This document shows, in pieces, positions 9,301 through 16,323 of a stretch of DNA of 64,000 nucleotides. The stretch's first letter is position 1, and the number at the start of each line of letters is the position of its first letter. Made by a program: the position numbers and the translations under genes. This DNA comes from Pseudotabrizicola algicola (GTDB lineage: Bacteria > Pseudomonadota > Alphaproteobacteria > Rhodobacterales > Rhodobacteraceae), in contig NZ_JAAIKE010000005.1 of assembly GCF_010915705.1 (NCBI RefSeq), positions 124,001 to 188,000 of the forward strand. Direction: 5' to 3'. The notes under the pieces were generated by a model. It was not told where the DNA came from, did not search any database, and saw only the letters and a list, made by a program, of their open reading frames with translations.

Positions 9301-10065
9301 GTTCAGCATCGCGATGAAGCTCTTGCCGACGGCCCGTAGCGCCGTCGTTCCACCGCCGAGCCCCATCAGCACCTGACTGACCTGCGTGCCCTGCTGCAGG
9401 GCAAGCTGCATCGGGTTCTGGCCCGCTGCCATCATCACCGCAATATCGTTCCACTGTGCAAACAGGTTGGCGTTCGCGGCGGTGGCAGCGTTGGCCGCCC
9501 CGGCGTTGCCTCGCAGCTCGCTGTTCATCGGGGCCATGGACTGAGCTGCCCGGTCCCGGGCCGCTGCTGCCTCCTGTGCCGATATCGCCCCCATCCGCTC
9601 GGCTTCGGCGATGTCGCGCAGGGCCATCTCATATTGCTGCGATGCCGCGAACAACGGATTGAACCGCGCGCGGACCTCATCCAGCTGCGTCTTGAGCAGA
9701 CCAGCCTCGCGCGCCTCGGCCCGCATCGCCTCGACCTGATCCTTGATGCTGCGGGTCAGTCCGGTCGCGGCATTCATCATGCCGCCCACCGCTGTCGTGT
9801 TGCGGCCCATCTGCGCGGTCAGATTGATCGATTGCACCACATTGGTTGCCGTCGCCTGGCTCAGCACATTCAGGGGGGCAGCGGCCGCTTGGGCGGCGGT
9901 CCCGGTCTGACCGATGGCGGCCCCTGCGCCCGCTGCCTTGCGCCCGGCTTCTTCGGCAGCAGCCCCGAGCGTCTTCAGGTCAGTGCCCGCGCCCGACATC
10001 TCGCGCCGGGCCTGATCGGCCAGAAAGCGCAGGATGATCGATACATTCAGATCGCCGTTGGCCAT
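6319..10065 (-). CDS. Tail tape measure protein with tail lysozyme domain
   Basis: At 1248 residues this is the longest phage protein and sets tail length. The N-terminus (MANGDLNVSIILRFLADQAR) is followed by long Ala/Glu-rich coiled coils. Hydrophobic segments around residues 245-290 are typical of tape measures. Three imperfect repeats share the pattern LQFGExSAxVEAxRxRHA. A tail lysozyme-type domain lies at about residues 925-1060 (GLKPHQIAAIMGNVQAESGF), which would open peptidoglycan during DNA injection. It begins one base after the stop of the frameshifted T-like gene. Confidence 0.92.
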   Translation of the reverse strand: MANGDLNVSIILRFLADQARREMSGAGTDLKTLGAAAEEAGRKAAGAGAAIGQTGTAAQAAAAPLNVLSQATATNVVQSINLTAQMGRNTTAVGGMMNAATGLTRSIKDQVEAMRAEAREAGLLKTQLDEVRARFNPLFAASQQYEMALRDIAEAERMGAISAQEAAAARDRAAQSMAPMNSELRGNAGAANAATAANANLFAQWNDIAVMMAAGQNPMQLALQQGTQVSQVLMGLGGGTTALRAVGKSFIAMLNPISLATIGIIAFGAAAFQWLTSSTVKVLSLDDAMDQLSSRMADYKSAAGDAGSSTASLEERFGAASAEARRLLGDLEKVQASRALLAASDAFRGIATDQGLKLGGAASGFGADLKTLSKTFGLDTTEKAEREAASAVRNAMMAVNSASYSRDPSARLQKMSAAMADLVARTTEAVDLDGKRTAAEEMLLEALLQQNVALLEQAALVDGSGRAEAITRQIDTMVQGYNQQAQLAQAVLQFGENSAQVEALRNRHAREALRIRLEEIGVVQGSADEQRALGELEAAQAAEAGVNTDRRRKAMGEIFTDLRRQQEMSQAILQFGETSAEVEAVRARHADDVLKARLEEMGMAPLLIAMALGLASAERDRARAIRTEAARKSADSMLADLREEAAINAAIAQSGEDSLHVKGLQIAAERRAFEQTLATLEVTAAVKRELLAAWDAARGLASADPFGSLGAGRDYSRGQQERLERLRLEHSLLGQNEAVRTRIVALWQVERDMIREGIDLTSARAAEIRAAAEEEVSLTRMIERQQEAWQKVQSSAESAIDGIVGKLMDGDIDGALEALAGQITGMFTELAVTNPLKNAMLGTNYGTMQDVGGLKGIWGRLTGQADPLTASVSSMGPVASMQVTAASVTIAGPGAMSLMTGAAGGAGMAANTAGAPGAFGGGLGGAVGVQQQVWAFFAAKGLKPHQIAAIMGNVQAESGFNPLAVGDDGTSFGLFQHHKSRGAGLLDATGGMAGLGNVNAQLEYVWKELLTSESGVLKKLLAAPDVQQATSAFVGFERPQGWSAANPMGAHNWAGRVGSAEAALAKFGTTAQTATGNLGTLGTGFDVFGSALAQGLNGAASGGAQGGIVGLLGALAQGIAGKLKIPGFAAGGDFGGGLRVVGENGPELEFTGPSRILNANLTRSIMTSRPPVAANSAPSVIQLQPVLVNNTARQVDLQVEETTDARGQRQQRYVISDVVGDGLATPGGKAARNMSQLYNVKKPARRRS

Positions 10066-10066
10066 G

Positions 10067-10420
10067 TCACCGTTCCTTGTTCAGCTCATCCAGTGCCCCG
10101 GCTTCGATCAGGCGCAGATCGGCCCAGACATCCGGCGTCACCGTGATCCCGGCGAGATCCAGCCCGTCCCGGACAGCGCCGTAATCGAGACCGATCCAGC
10201 GGATATCGCCCATGCCATGCGGGCGGGTGCGCCACTGGCCCGAGACGGCGAGGAAAGCCAGCAGCGCGGGCAGATGCTCCTGCCATATCCCCTCGTCCAG
10301 CTGCCGGTCATTCCAGCCTTCGGGCAGTTCGATCCCCCAAAGGGCGGCATCCTCTTCGGCCTCCTGCGGGGCTGCGCCGTCCAGCTCGCCCCGGACCCAC
10401 GCCGCCCCGGCCGCCGTCAG
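10067..10420 (-). CDS. T-like tail assembly chaperone segment, made by -1 frameshift
   Basis: The -1 frame opens exactly at the slippery site and runs 117 codons (LTAAGAAWVRGELDGAAPQE onward) to a TGA at 10067. It has no ATG near its beginning, and length and frame fit a fusion to the 109-residue product upstream, giving about 226 residues. In lambda, gpG and gpGT are made this way and act as chaperones for tape-measure assembly. The C-terminal part resembles the DUF1799 family usually found in this slot. It lies directly before the tape measure, as expected. Confidence 0.8.
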   Translation of the reverse strand: MTAAGAAWVRGELDGAAPQEAEEDAALWGIELPEGWNDRQLDEGIWQEHLPALLAFLAVSGQWRTRPHGMGDIRWIGLDYGAVRDGLDLAGITVTPDVWADLRLIEAGALDELNKER

Positions 10421-10746
10421 TTTCCCCGCTTCGCGCCCATCATCGCAGCGTTGTAAGCCTGGATGATCGCCATGCGGATAAAGGGCACATCCAGCAACTG
10501 GTCGCGGACCGCGTTGTTGAACGAGAGGGGCTGGTCATCCTCGCCCACCACACCGTCCCAGCCGATCAGGATCGTGCGCAGCCAGTCATCCGTGCCCCGG
10601 ATCGACATCATGTCGAAGGCCTCGGACTCGCTCACGGTCAGGGCCTTGAAACGGGCGGTGAAGTTCATGTCGGCATAGCCACCCTCTGCGGGCACCTGGA
10701 CCTTTACCGGCGCGGTGAACTCGGGGTTCTTGACGATTTTCAGCAT
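10417..10746 (-). CDS. G-like tail assembly chaperone
   Basis: The 109-residue protein begins MLKIVKNPEFTAPVKVQVP and contains FNNAVRDQLLDVPFIRMAII. It lies between tail tube and tape measure, the position of the G chaperone in siphoviruses. The start at 10746 is preferred over an in-frame upstream ATG because the family-like sequence begins there. Its last codons, CGG GGA AAC TGA, form a classical slippery heptamer immediately before the stop, so a fraction of ribosomes should continue into the T-like frame. Confidence 0.85.
   Translation of the reverse strand: MLKIVKNPEFTAPVKVQVPAEGGYADMNFTARFKALTVSESEAFDMMSIRGTDDWLRTILIGWDGVVGEDDQPLSFNNAVRDQLLDVPFIRMAIIQAYNAAMMGAKRGN
10420..10426 (-). other. 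Programmed -1 ribosomal frameshift site GGGAAAC
   Basis: Read on the minus strand in the zero frame the sequence is G GGA AAC followed by TGA, an exact X_XXY_YYZ heptamer. Slipping back one base gives GGG AAA and then CTG, which enters the 117-codon T-like frame. The lambda G-T site is GGGAAAG. The downstream sequence is very GC-rich and could form a stimulatory structure. Confidence 0.85.
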
Positions 10747-10784
10747 GGGGATGTCTTTCTGTTGGGAAGTTGAAAAGGCAGCGG

Positions 10785-11723
10785 TCAGGTCAGGGTCAGC
10801 GTCCACTGGTCATTGCCGGTGACCGGCAGCGGCACCATGCGCAGCGGCCATTCCTTGATGTTCTGCTGGTTCTCCAGCGATTGCAGGCGCTGCATCTGCG
10901 CCGCAGGCACCGCGAGCGATGCGATGCGGCCGGCAACAATGCCATGGGTCAGCGCCAGCGCCGCCGCCGTCTGGCTTTCAGCCAGCGCAAACGGGTCGAG
11001 CGTGGTCAGCGGCACCGCCTCGACCGTGGTCTCGATCGTCTCTGCCTTGTCGGTGATCAGGATGCTTTCGGACCCGATCAGGAACCGGGTCTCCACTGCA
11101 TTGCCAAAGTTCAGGGCAAAGCTGCGCATGACCAGCGGCACCGCGTTGTAGGTATAGACCGGCGTGTTCGCGGTGGTGCCCACACGCGGCTTGTTCGCCA
11201 ACTGTGCCGCGAGCGCAGGGGTCGGCTGCACAACTTCGGTTGGCTTGCTCCACAGGCCGGTAAACTCGAACTCCAGATAGGGGATGCCCTGGGCATTGAC
11301 CCGCAAGGTGCAGGTGCCACGTGCGCCGCGCAGCCTGTACTGCGTCCCGGCAATCCAGAGATACAGCGTGACGGACTCATGGCCATTCGTCACCGGATTG
11401 TAGGCCACCGATGTCGCAGCGGTGATCACTTCGGCAATGGCGCAGCCGCGCAGCAGCACGCCCCAGGCCGGAGCGGTGCCAACCGTGCCGGAGGGCGTCA
11501 TCTCGACCCGGAATGCCAGCTTTGCATGCAGTTCGGTCGGAATGGACGCCTGCGCCCCAAGCCAGGGCAGTTCAAGGTTGCGATTGACATCCTGACCTTC
11601 CATCGGGGTCAGGCGGACCTCGGTCGCAAGGATGGCATTGTCAGCTCCGGTCGGCGTCGCATCGGTCCCGTATTCGGCCTCGATCTTGGCCAGGAGAACC
11701 TTGGATTTCCACTTCAAGGGCAT
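10785..11723 (-). CDS. Phage tail tube protein
   Basis: The 312-residue protein begins MPLKWKSKVLLAKIEAEYGT, typical of the tail tube family of Mu-like siphoviruses, and is beta-rich with regular Ala/Val/Thr strands. It is preceded by AAGGAGG and lies between the small connector gene and the G/T chaperones. It would polymerise into the tube of the flexible tail. As the most abundant tail protein it probably has strong translation, consistent with the near-perfect ribosome-binding site. Confidence 0.85.
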   Translation of the reverse strand: MPLKWKSKVLLAKIEAEYGTDATPTGADNAILATEVRLTPMEGQDVNRNLELPWLGAQASIPTELHAKLAFRVEMTPSGTVGTAPAWGVLLRGCAIAEVITAATSVAYNPVTNGHESVTLYLWIAGTQYRLRGARGTCTLRVNAQGIPYLEFEFTGLWSKPTEVVQPTPALAAQLANKPRVGTTANTPVYTYNAVPLVMRSFALNFGNAVETRFLIGSESILITDKAETIETTVEAVPLTTLDPFALAESQTAAALALTHGIVAGRIASLAVPAAQMQRLQSLENQQNIKEWPLRMVPLPVTGNDQWTLTLT

Positions 11724-11724
11724 G

Positions 11725-11889
11725 TCAGGCCTCCTTTACCGGCTGTTTGACGGGTTTGATCGCGGGCTTCCCGGCGTCCGGGGCGGGTGCATCGGACGCA
11801 GCCTCGACCACCTGAATTGCGCCGGTCTTCGGATCGCGGATGTAGCTGCCGCCCGCATCGGGCAACGGGGCATTGGTCTTGCCGGTCAT
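11725..11889 (-). CDS. Small DUF2635-like head-tail region protein
   Basis: A 54-residue minus-strand ORF (starting MTGKTNAPLPDAGGSYIRDP) begins in an ATGA overlap with the gp37-like gene and ends 1 bp before the tail tube start codon. The motif SYIRDPKTG resembles the V(R/Y)DP core of short DUF2635-type proteins that sit at this place in Mu-like genomes. The C-terminal half is Pro/Ala/Lys-rich and probably disordered. Its role is unknown. Confidence 0.65.
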   Translation of the reverse strand: MTGKTNAPLPDAGGSYIRDPKTGAIQVVEAASDAPAPDAGKPAIKPVKQPVKEA

Positions 11890-12326
11890 GGAATGGTCCT
11901 CAGCTGGTCTTGAAGGGTGAAGTTCAACTCGTAGATCGCCACGCCACGGGCAAAGCTGGCCAGCGCCGCCCGGCGAAAGACGAAGACCCCGACGGTATCG
12001 TCATCCGGGGTCCAGCCCGCGAGCGCGTTGGCGATCTCCATGATCATCGGGATCACCTCGTCCAGCGCCGCCCGCTCGCCCAGCGGATCATGGGCACGCA
12101 GCGACAGCACCACGGCAAAGCCGTAGTCATAGGACTGGACATAGGCGCCTGTGGCGGCGTCGCCGTCGCTGCGTCCGGTCAGGCCGGTTGGCAGCACATG
12201 GGCGCAAGGGGTCACCTTCGGCACCGCATCGGCCTTCATGAGGGCGGCAAGAGCCGCCGCGCCATAGACGCGGTTGCTCAGGAGCGGTGCCCGTTGCTTC
12301 AGGCGCTCGATCACAGCGGGCATCAT
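11886..12326 (-). CDS. Mu gp37-like tail terminator (DUF1834)
   Basis: The 146-residue protein begins MMPAVIERLKQRAPLLSNRV and contains TPCAHVLPTGLTG and YDYGFAVVLSLRA, resembling the gp37/DUF1834 family. It lies between the virion morphogenesis gene and the tail tube gene, where Mu-like phages encode the protein that caps the tail or fits it to the connector. It overlaps both neighbours by four bases, so the set is translationally coupled. Confidence 0.75.
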   Translation of the reverse strand: MMPAVIERLKQRAPLLSNRVYGAAALAALMKADAVPKVTPCAHVLPTGLTGRSDGDAATGAYVQSYDYGFAVVLSLRAHDPLGERAALDEVIPMIMEIANALAGWTPDDDTVGVFVFRRAALASFARGVAIYELNFTLQDQLRTIP

Positions 12327-12829
12327 TGCAGGGCCTCGATGATCGCGCCGTAGCGGATCTCGACAAGATCAAGGGCGCTGGCCCGTTCTTCCTCCGAAAT
12401 CCCGAGATAGGGCCGCGCCGGAATATCGCCCCAGGGCGACAGCACAGTCATGTCGCGACCATTCTTGTCATTGCCGACCCAGACCCCAAGCGAGCCGGTC
12501 GCCGCCCCCAGCTGGTGGACGGCGGCATAGGGCACATTGGTGCCGACGACGACCTGATCCGGGGAGGCCCAGGCGTTGATGCTGCGCATCAGCACACCGC
12601 TGTCATGCAGCGTCTTGCCCCCCTTTTCGGTCGCGCGACGGCTTGGCTGCCAGGCCACACCATCCGGGCCGACATTGGTGGTGCCGATCCGCTCGATCGC
12701 GCCGTTGACCAGGACACGACCGATTTCTTCCATCAGAGGGGTCATGTCCTCGGAGGCGGCGGCCAGCGCGGACAATGCCCGGCTGGCAGCGGCATCTTCG
12801 AGACCGACCGTAAACTGCACCCCAGCCAT
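12323..12829 (-). CDS. Phage virion morphogenesis / tail completion protein
   Basis: The 168-residue protein (MAGVQFTVGLEDAAASRALS) has the family traits: a central W-Q-P-S-R segment (GVAWQPSRRATEKGGKTLHD), then SGVLMRSI and YAAVHQLG, then a C-terminal RPYLG. Members join completed heads to tails. It starts 1 bp after the stop of the DUF1320 gene and overlaps the gp37-like gene. Confidence 0.85.
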   Translation of the reverse strand: MAGVQFTVGLEDAAASRALSALAAASEDMTPLMEEIGRVLVNGAIERIGTTNVGPDGVAWQPSRRATEKGGKTLHDSGVLMRSINAWASPDQVVVGTNVPYAAVHQLGAATGSLGVWVGNDKNGRDMTVLSPWGDIPARPYLGISEEERASALDLVEIRYGAIIEALQ

Positions 12830-12830
12830 G

Positions 12831-13265
12831 TCAGAAACCCTTCAGGCTGTTGCGGGTGATCTGGCGGGCGGGACCGTCTGTCATCGCCACACCGGGAGAG
12901 GTGATCAACGGCGCGACTTCGCCGCCATCCCCAAGGGAAGCATCGCCCCGGGCGACCGATTTCAGATAGCCGATGGCATCGTCGCGCAGGCTCTTGCGCG
13001 CCTCCATGCTGTGGCCGATGTTCACATAAAGCCGGTGCAGCGCCAGATCGCGGCAGATGACCTTCAGGATGCGCGGCACGGGCGACAGCGGCACTGTCAC
13101 CGCCTTGGCGATGTAACTGTCGATCTCAGCCGAGGCATCGTCCAGCGCCGCCTGAATACGGTCGTCATCCACCTCGCCAGAGGCATCAACGCCCAGATCG
13201 GTCAAAGCCACGAGATCCCGCCCGGGGATCCCTGCCTTGAATTCTGCGATGCTTGCATAGGACAT
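12831..13265 (-). CDS. Mu gp36-like head-tail connector (DUF1320)
   Basis: The 144-residue protein starts MSYASIAEFKAGIPGRDLVA and contains the helical core DRIQAALDDASAEIDSYIAK and ILKVICRDLALHRLY, typical of DUF1320/gp36 connector proteins. It is the first gene after the tRNA and opens the connector block. Its likely role is at the portal exit, forming the head-tail joint. Confidence 0.85.
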   Translation of the reverse strand: MSYASIAEFKAGIPGRDLVALTDLGVDASGEVDDDRIQAALDDASAEIDSYIAKAVTVPLSPVPRILKVICRDLALHRLYVNIGHSMEARKSLRDDAIGYLKSVARGDASLGDGGEVAPLITSPGVAMTDGPARQITRNSLKGF

Positions 13266-13292
13266 GGGCCACCTTGGGCGCTGGAGTGTTCT

Positions 13293-13368
13293 TGGTTGCG
13301 GGGGCAGGACTTGAACCTGCGACTTCCGGATTATGAGCCCGGCGCTCTACCGACTGAGCTACCCCGAC
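13293..13368 (-). tRNA. tRNA-Met (CAU anticodon), phage-borne
   Basis: The minus strand folds into a canonical 76-nt cloverleaf. The D stem is GCTC/GAGC, the anticodon stem CCGGG/TCCGG with loop CTCATAA, and the T stem GCAGG/CCTGC with loop TTCAAGT. The 3' end ACCA is encoded. Five acceptor pairs (3-70 to 7-66) form, but 2-71 (U-C) and 1-72 (G-A) are mismatched. A 1-72 mismatch with A72 recalls initiator tRNA, although pair 11-24 is C-G. It sits 3 bp after the preceding gene's stop, inside the structural operon, and would be processed from that transcript. Confidence 0.85.
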
Positions 13369-13371
13369 AAA

Positions 13372-13743
13372 TCAGTCCTCTGCGGTCGCCTCTGACGGGA
13401 CCGCGCCAATCGAGACGATCAGCGCCGGATCCCGTCTCAACGCCTGCAGATCATCCTCAGAGAGATCAGCCAGCGGAATATCTGTCGGCTCCGGGCCGAA
13501 ACGCCGGTCCGCGCGGCGACGGCCTTTTTCAGGGCCAACCACCCGGACCACCTGAACATGCCCTTCAGGCTCACCGTGCTCCTCCGGGCCACCAGCGCCG
13601 GTGGCAGAACTGTCCAAAGGGCGATCACCCACCGGCGGGACCGGCGATTTGCGGGGCGCGGTACTGTTCGGCTTCGCCTTTGTTTCGGATTTGGTCTGCA
13701 CATCGGATTTGGCCGCAGCCGGACCTGTATCTGGGGTAGTCAT
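13372..13743 (-). CDS. Mu-like HI1506-related protein
   Basis: The 123-residue protein has a Lys/Pro/Ala/Ser-rich disordered N-terminus, then RRADRRFGPEPTDIPL and LSEDDLQALRRDPALIVSI. That C-terminal motif is characteristic of the HI1506-related proteins found after the major head gene of Mu-like phages. Function is unknown; position suggests a head accessory role. The tRNA begins 3 bp beyond its stop. Confidence 0.65.
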   Translation of the reverse strand: MTTPDTGPAAAKSDVQTKSETKAKPNSTAPRKSPVPPVGDRPLDSSATGAGGPEEHGEPEGHVQVVRVVGPEKGRRRADRRFGPEPTDIPLADLSEDDLQALRRDPALIVSIGAVPSEATAED

Positions 13744-13818
13744 CTTTGGTCTCCTGTCGGTTTATCGTCGGGGCGGATTTTGCCCGCCCCTCGGGAAGCC
13801 GACCGCCGGGGTGGCAGG

Positions 13819-14715
13819 TCAGAGCGTCAGGCGGGTCTCGCAATGCAGCTCGGCGGTGTTGCGCCATTTGTTGGTGGCCCCGTTTGCATCGCGCTCGTTG
13901 AGCAGGATTTCGCGGGCAGCCCCTTCGAGCGACGGCGGCACCACCAGCAACTTGGGCTTGAGGTTCAGCTTGCGGCCGCGATGGCCCCGCATCGACATCA
14001 TGGCGGCACGGGCCAGACCGTAGTTGGTGGCGTTCAGCGTCTGGCGCGAGGCATAGACCAGCTGCCAGGCCCCGAAGCCCGAAGCACAGCGGCGCTTGGC
14101 CCCCCAGACGAATTCGTCCTGATTGAAGACGTTGTCGTCGGTCAGGCTGGTCTTGGCGGTGATCTTCGCGGCCTCGCGGTCCTGGAAGATCATCGGCTTG
14201 ATCGCCCGGCTGTCGTCGATCAGATACCAGGCCGCACCGGAACCGCCCTGGAAGTTCGACACCGACACTTCCACGCCCTGCTCGTTTTCGACCGGGTGAT
14301 CGGTGTCAAAGAAAAACTGGCCGTCATAGTGGGTGGTGTTGAAGCCCTTCTCCATGTGCTCCCAGACCAGATCGTCGGGCAGTTCCGCCGCGACCTGCGC
14401 CATGTCCGAGACCAGCGGCGTGTAAATGCCATACTGATCATCGGAGATGTCATCGACCGGCACCGCAACGGTCTTTTCGAACTTGCGGTTGGTGATGACA
14501 AAACCATCGGTCTCCAGCCGCTCGATGTAGCGCTCGCCGATCCACTCGCGCATCGGGCCAAGCTCCGACAGCTTGGGATAGGCCTGATGGCGGGTCGATG
14601 ACTGGACCGTCATCGCAACGCGGCCAAAGGTGGGTTCAACGCCCGTGAACCGGGTGTTGAAGGCGGTTGTCATGGCGATGTTGAGGGCTGCCAGGGAGGC
14701 CCGGGTGATATCCAT
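13819..14715 (-). CDS. Major head protein (Mu gpT-like)
   Basis: The 298-residue protein begins MDITRASLAALNIAMTTAFN. The phrases FTGVEPTFGRVAMTVQSSTR and ELGPMREWIGERYIERLETD are hallmarks of the Mu gpT major capsid family, which adopts the HK97 fold. The start at 14715 excludes an Arg-rich upstream extension. It follows the protease/scaffold and the DUF2190-like gene, the normal head-module order. Confidence 0.92.
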   Translation of the reverse strand: MDITRASLAALNIAMTTAFNTRFTGVEPTFGRVAMTVQSSTRHQAYPKLSELGPMREWIGERYIERLETDGFVITNRKFEKTVAVPVDDISDDQYGIYTPLVSDMAQVAAELPDDLVWEHMEKGFNTTHYDGQFFFDTDHPVENEQGVEVSVSNFQGGSGAAWYLIDDSRAIKPMIFQDREAAKITAKTSLTDDNVFNQDEFVWGAKRRCASGFGAWQLVYASRQTLNATNYGLARAAMMSMRGHRGRKLNLKPKLLVVPPSLEGAAREILLNERDANGATNKWRNTAELHCETRLTL

Positions 14716-14729
14716 GGTCGGATCTCCGT

Positions 14730-15131
14730 TCAGAGGATTTCGACGACGACGCCCTCGGGCGTCACGTCCAGGCACTTGCCCGCCGCGATCGTGCCAGCCG
14801 AGGCCGACCCGACGGTGTTGTCATCGACCACGTAGACCGTGCCGCCGATATGGACGCGGGTGACAGCATTCGTGGTGTCGTTGGCGAAGAGGAACGGGCC
14901 GCGCTCGATATCGACGCTGGCCGCACCGGCAGCGCCATCCGAGTTGTCGACCTCGGCCAGGGCAACGCCGCGCACCCGGGTGGCGGTCGGGATGGCCTTC
15001 ACCGCGTTACCGGCCGCATTCAGGGCGACCATCGACCCGGCAAAGATGCGCATCGAGGCCGCGACAGGATCGCGGAAACGCTTTCCCTCCCCAACCCGGG
15101 TGCGGGGGGCGTTCTTGGTCAGAGCAGTCAT
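14730..15131 (-). CDS. DUF2190-like capsid decoration protein
   Basis: The 133-residue protein starts MTALTKNAPRTRVGEGKRFR and has a beta-rich, Gly/Ala/Val-heavy body including VRGVALAEVDN, GPFLFAND and HIGGTVYVVDDNTVG, as in DUF2190 head-fibre or cement proteins. It sits between scaffold and major head gene, 3 bp after the protease/scaffold stop. It probably decorates and stabilises the capsid. Confidence 0.7.
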   Translation of the reverse strand: MTALTKNAPRTRVGEGKRFRDPVAASMRIFAGSMVALNAAGNAVKAIPTATRVRGVALAEVDNSDGAAGAASVDIERGPFLFANDTTNAVTRVHIGGTVYVVDDNTVGSASAGTIAAGKCLDVTPEGVVVEIL

Positions 15132-15134
15132 CGG

Positions 15135-15686
15135 TCAGCCCTCCTGGCCTGCGTTGCGGTTCTTGATGAAGTCTTCGGCAGACACACCCATCCGGGCGGC
15201 AACCTGCCGCTCCAGCGGATCGAGTGTGTCGCCGGTGGCCTTTGGCGGCTGCTTGCCCGCCAGCTGGCGGCGGCCAAGATCGACGCGGACTGGAGCAACC
15301 TTCACCCAGGCCTCGAACTCGGCCAGATCCTTGGCTGCCAGCTGGGTCGCCCAGGGTTCGAGATCAGGCGTCAGCTTGCCCTCGTCACGCGCCTTTTCCA
15401 GCGCATCCTCGACCTTGCCATCCTTGATGTCCTTTGCCAGCGATGCGAACTGCGTCTGCAGCTCGTCGAACGAGGCCTTGGGCACGAAGAGCGCCGGGTC
15501 GGGTGCTGTGGCCGTGAGGCGGCTGCAGATCTGGGTGACAGCATCGTCACCGGTCACATTTGCGGCTTTGGCGATCGAGGCCAGCTGGGTTTCGGCTGTC
15601 GCGAGGGCTTTCACACGGGAGACGATGTCATCGGGCTTCTCGGCGGCAATGCCGAGAATGCCCGCAATCTGTTGGATCGGGTCCAT
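15135..15686 (-). CDS. Nested in-frame head scaffold (internal start)
   Basis: Inside the protease gene an ATG (Met155, MDPIQQIAGILGIAAEKPDD) is preceded by AAAGGAA at a spacing of about 7 bp. Translation from here would give a 183-residue helical Glu/Lys/Ala-rich protein equal to the C-terminal half. Mu gene Z and lambda Nu3 are made from internal starts in the same way. This is an inference from the ribosome-binding site and family precedent. Confidence 0.6.
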   Translation of the reverse strand: MDPIQQIAGILGIAAEKPDDIVSRVKALATAETQLASIAKAANVTGDDAVTQICSRLTATAPDPALFVPKASFDELQTQFASLAKDIKDGKVEDALEKARDEGKLTPDLEPWATQLAAKDLAEFEAWVKVAPVRVDLGRRQLAGKQPPKATGDTLDPLERQVAARMGVSAEDFIKNRNAGQEG

Positions 15687-16148
15687 CAGGGTTTCCTTTG
15701 ACGCAAGTTGACGGAGCTGCGGGAGTGCGGGTGTGTTGACGAGGCCAGCCCCTTCGATCAGGACCACCTGACCGTCGGCGCGGTTCTTGAAGACGGGCGA
15801 GATGAAACGGTAGCTGCGGTCTTCCAGCGCCTTGCGGCCCTCGGCTGTCCATTCGACCGATGCCATGATGCGACCGCCGTCAGCCTCCAGCCCGGTGATC
15901 CAGCCCGCCGCGCGGCTGTCGGTGCTGCCCTTCTCGCCAAACGACCGATGATCGAAGTCGATGGGCAAAACACCGCCCGCCGCGACAGACAGGCTGTTGC
16001 GGATGACGTCCTCGGGATGATCGAGGCTGAAGACGGGGCGGCTGTCAGCCGTCTTGAATGGCCCGACCGGGATCAGTTCGATCCGGTCGGCCGGAGCCGA
16101 TGGCAGAGGCGCAAGCTGGGCGCAGATGTTTCGGGCAAGCTGTGTCAT
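15135..16148 (-). CDS. Phage prohead protease-scaffold fusion (Mu protease I-like)
   Basis: The 337-residue protein has an N-terminal protease part (about residues 20-150: VFSLDHPEDVIRN, GVLPIDFDHRSFGEKGSTDS, GWITGLEADGG) like Mu protease I, with conserved FDH and a Ser-rich loop. The helical C-terminal part (155-337) is scaffold. Members cleave themselves and scaffold during head maturation. An internal start at 15686 can produce scaffold alone. The leader carries copy 2 of the 24-bp repeat. No clear ribosome-binding site precedes 16148, so the start is less certain than the frame. Confidence 0.88.
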   Translation of the reverse strand: MTQLARNICAQLAPLPSAPADRIELIPVGPFKTADSRPVFSLDHPEDVIRNSLSVAAGGVLPIDFDHRSFGEKGSTDSRAAGWITGLEADGGRIMASVEWTAEGRKALEDRSYRFISPVFKNRADGQVVLIEGAGLVNTPALPQLRQLASKETLMDPIQQIAGILGIAAEKPDDIVSRVKALATAETQLASIAKAANVTGDDAVTQICSRLTATAPDPALFVPKASFDELQTQFASLAKDIKDGKVEDALEKARDEGKLTPDLEPWATQLAAKDLAEFEAWVKVAPVRVDLGRRQLAGKQPPKATGDTLDPLERQVAARMGVSAEDFIKNRNAGQEG

Positions 16149-16157
16149 GGGCCAGCT

Positions 16158-16203
16158 ATGCCAAATGACGCGCCTTCAGGGCCGGGGGATGCTGTTTCGG
16201 GGG
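16158..16203 (-). promoter_or_regulatory. Copy 2 of phage leader repeat plus CATTTGGCAT box (candidate late promoter)
   Basis: GGCCGGGGGATGCTGTTTCG plus GGGG occupies 16180-16203. On the minus strand, exactly 12 bp further, lies CATTTGGCAT (16158-16167). The same spacing and nearly the same box occur at 23489-23534. The box ends 10 bp before the annotated protease ATG, so a promoter here would give a very short or absent leader. Confidence 0.5.
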
Positions 16204-16323
16204 TCGGTCCGCCCGCACAAGCGGGGTGTTGGCGCGGGTCGGGCCAGACTACCGTTCAAAAACCCGCCAGCGCGTTCAAAAATGGCCAGTCCGGGTTTGC
16301 GCGAACGTCGCCCGCAGCAAGCC

